A stretch of DNA of 18,288 bases from Gammaproteobacteria bacterium. Its GTDB lineage: Bacteria > Pseudomonadota > Gammaproteobacteria > Arenicellales > Arenicellaceae. Each line of letters starts with the position of its first letter. The stretch's first letter is position 1. The stretch covers positions 1 through 18,288 of the forward strand of contig DNHK01000415.1 of assembly GCA_003485905.1 (NCBI GenBank). Direction: 5' to 3'. Shown here piece by piece: positions 16,948-18,288 of the stretch. A program made the position numbers and the translations under genes. Below the pieces are notes generated by a model. It was not told where the DNA came from. It saw nothing but the letters and a program-made list of their open reading frames with translations, and did no database searches.

Positions 16948-18288
16948 ATGAGCAAACGTATATTAATTGTTGATGACGAACCTGATATTCGTCAAATTGT
17001 TGGGGAAATCCTAGAAGACGAAGGCTATACGGTTGAGTATGCCAAAAACGCTGCAGAAGCCCGCGAGTGTAGATTAGAATTTAATCCTGAACTAATTCTG
17101 CTTGATATCTGGATGCCAAATGAAGACGGCATTGAGTTACTCAAAAGTTGGCATAAATCCCAACAAGTCAGCTGCCCGATTATTATGATTTCTGGCCATG
17201 GCAACGTAGAAACTGCCGTAGAGACATTAAAATTTGGCGCGCAAGACTTTCTAGAAAAACCATTATCAACTGCTAAGTTGCTAATCACTGTAGAGCGGAC
17301 GTTACAATCAGAGTCGCTGAAGAAGGAAAACCTCAAGCTTTGGGGGCAATTACTTCTAGGGACTGAAATCATCGGTGATAGCGCCCCCCTAACTGAGCTT
17401 AAAAGACAGATAAGACTGTTAGGCCCTACTGATGGAGCAGTATTTATTACTGGGGAGCCTGGTAGCGGGAAAAGTACCGTCGCACACGCGATACATGCAA
17501 ATAGTCACAGAAGAAACTCTCAATTAGTGGAAGTTAGTCTTGCTGCGATTCCTCCAGAAACATTAGCGCTTCAGCTCTTTGGCTACGAAAAGGGCGATGT
17601 TACGACACCTGGCTTTTTTGAACAGGCTCACGGCGGAACTCTTCTGCTGGACGAACTGCTAGATTTAGATATGGACACGCAGGCAAAACTCATTAGCGCT
17701 TTGCAAGAAAGTAGCTACATTCGAGTCGGTGGCAACACTCAATTGCCACTGGATGTGCGGGTAATATCGACTACAAGTCAAGATCTAGATGTTGCTATTG
17801 CAGAGGGCCGTTTACGCGAGGATCTTTTGTACCGGGTTAACGTTTTACCAATCTACGTTCCTCCGCTAAGAGACTCACCAAATGATATCGAATTATTTGC
17901 ACAGCATTTTATGGCGCTTACCGCGAACCGAGAAAACCTGCCTCTACGAAATTATGAGCCGGACGCTATAAAATGGCTTAAGCAACATGATTGGCCAGGT
18001 AACTTGCGTGAGTTAGCTAACCTTACCTTCAGATTATTAGTACTTAATCGCGGTGAATCAATATCTGCCGACGAAACCAAACTAGCTTTGGGCAAAACAC
18101 TTACCCGAAGCGATAATGACGGCCTATTTAGCGAATGTCTGGAGCTAAATATACGTCATGCTCGAGACCTCTTTGAAGAGGCATACCTCCGTCATCATCT
18201 TATAGAGGTTGGTGGGAATGTGGGAAAACTAGCAGAGGTCGTGGGCATGGAAAGAACACATTTATATCGTAAGCTAAAGGCCTTAGGT
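16948..18288 (+). CDS. ntrX: NtrX-type response regulator lacking the GAFTGA loop, 3' end cut by window edge
   Basis: Response regulator partner of NtrY. 447 residues are visible and only the last few are probably missing. The receiver domain (1-120) has Asp9, Asp10, phosphoacceptor Asp53 and Lys104. The AAA+ domain (about 140-365) has Walker A GEPGSGKST (169-177), Walker B GGTLLLDE (229-236), arginine-finger region REDLLYR (290-296) and WPGNLREL (349-356). The sigma-54-contacting GAFTGA is absent: after LFGYEKG the chain reads DVTTPGFFEQAHGG, so the loop is altered and about six residues short. The C-terminal Fis-type helix-turn-helix is present (NVGKLAEVVGMERTHLYRKL, 424-443). It probably acts without sigma-54, as proposed for other NtrX proteins. 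The ATG at 16948 begins MSKRILIVDDE, the standard receiver start, with no visible ribosome-binding site. Confidence 0.94.
   Translation, partial: MSKRILIVDDEPDIRQIVGEILEDEGYTVEYAKNAAEARECRLEFNPELILLDIWMPNEDGIELLKSWHKSQQVSCPIIMISGHGNVETAVETLKFGAQDFLEKPLSTAKLLITVERTLQSESLKKENLKLWGQLLLGTEIIGDSAPLTELKRQIRLLGPTDGAVFITGEPGSGKSTVAHAIHANSHRRNSQLVEVSLAAIPPETLALQLFGYEKGDVTTPGFFEQAHGGTLLLDELLDLDMDTQAKLISALQESSYIRVGGNTQLPLDVRVISTTSQDLDVAIAEGRLREDLLYRVNVLPIYVPPLRDSPNDIELFAQHFMALTANRENLPLRNYEPDAIKWLKQHDWPGNLRELANLTFRLLVLNRGESISADETKLALGKTLTRSDNDGLFSECLELNIRHARDLFEEAYLRHHLIEVGGNVGKLAEVVGMERTHLYRKLKALG

Noticed and set aside
1..18288. Mobile element, CRISPR array, tRNA or rRNA gene
   Set aside because: No transposase, integrase, direct-repeat array, or cloverleaf/rRNA sequence was seen. 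All substantial coding space is accounted for by core genes.

Overview
The window looks like chromosomal housekeeping DNA from a gammaproteobacterium. The evidence is the combination dprA-smg-topA, the def-fmt-rsmB block, and a LysM/TsaP-type gene between dprA and def (the same order as tsaP/PA0020 next to def and dprA in Pseudomonas). The rsmB-DUF4390-ntrY-ntrX run is also known from beta- and gammaproteobacteria. Base composition appears moderate and even throughout. I see no insertion sequence, phage gene, CRISPR array, tRNA or rRNA, and I cannot place the organism below class level with confidence.

Layout. The left part (1-11265) is transcribed leftwards: tsaP-like LysM gene, dprA, smg, topA, gltB, gltD (cut by the left edge). 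tsaP, dprA and smg are tightly packed (37-nt overlap, then 7-nt gap) and look like one operon. smg and topA are separated by 134 nt holding a small hairpin. topA and gltB are separated by the only large intergenic region (5283-5623). This region carries a near-consensus sigma-70 promoter for gltBD, and its predicted transcript would begin almost exactly with a perfect 11-bp hairpin. gltB and gltD overlap by 8 nt. The right part (11344-18288) is transcribed rightwards: def, fmt, rsmB, a DUF4390 gene, ntrY and ntrX (cut by the right edge). It looks like one long operon with gaps of 60 nt or less and a 19-nt overlap between the DUF4390 gene and ntrY. The two halves diverge from a short region at 11266-11343.

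How the genes fit together. Def and Fmt are the two enzymes of the formyl-methionine cycle, and RsmB methylates 16S rRNA, so the start of the right operon serves translation. Its distal part is a membrane sensor kinase (NtrY) and response regulator (NtrX), preceded by a small exported DUF4390 protein that is probably translationally coupled to the kinase. NtrX keeps the AAA+ core and the helix-turn-helix but has lost the GAFTGA loop that contacts sigma-54, so it probably does not act as a classical sigma-54 activator. On the left, TsaP (type IV pilus secretin anchoring) and DprA (RecA loader in transformation) are both linked to natural transformation. TopA relaxes negative supercoils, and GltBD is the NADPH-dependent glutamate synthase that assimilates ammonia with glutamine synthetase.

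The most interesting leads are the 5'-terminal hairpin of the gltBD leader, the exported DUF4390-NtrY pairing, and the GAFTGA-less NtrX. None is firm proof of a new system. Most of the window is ordinary core genome.
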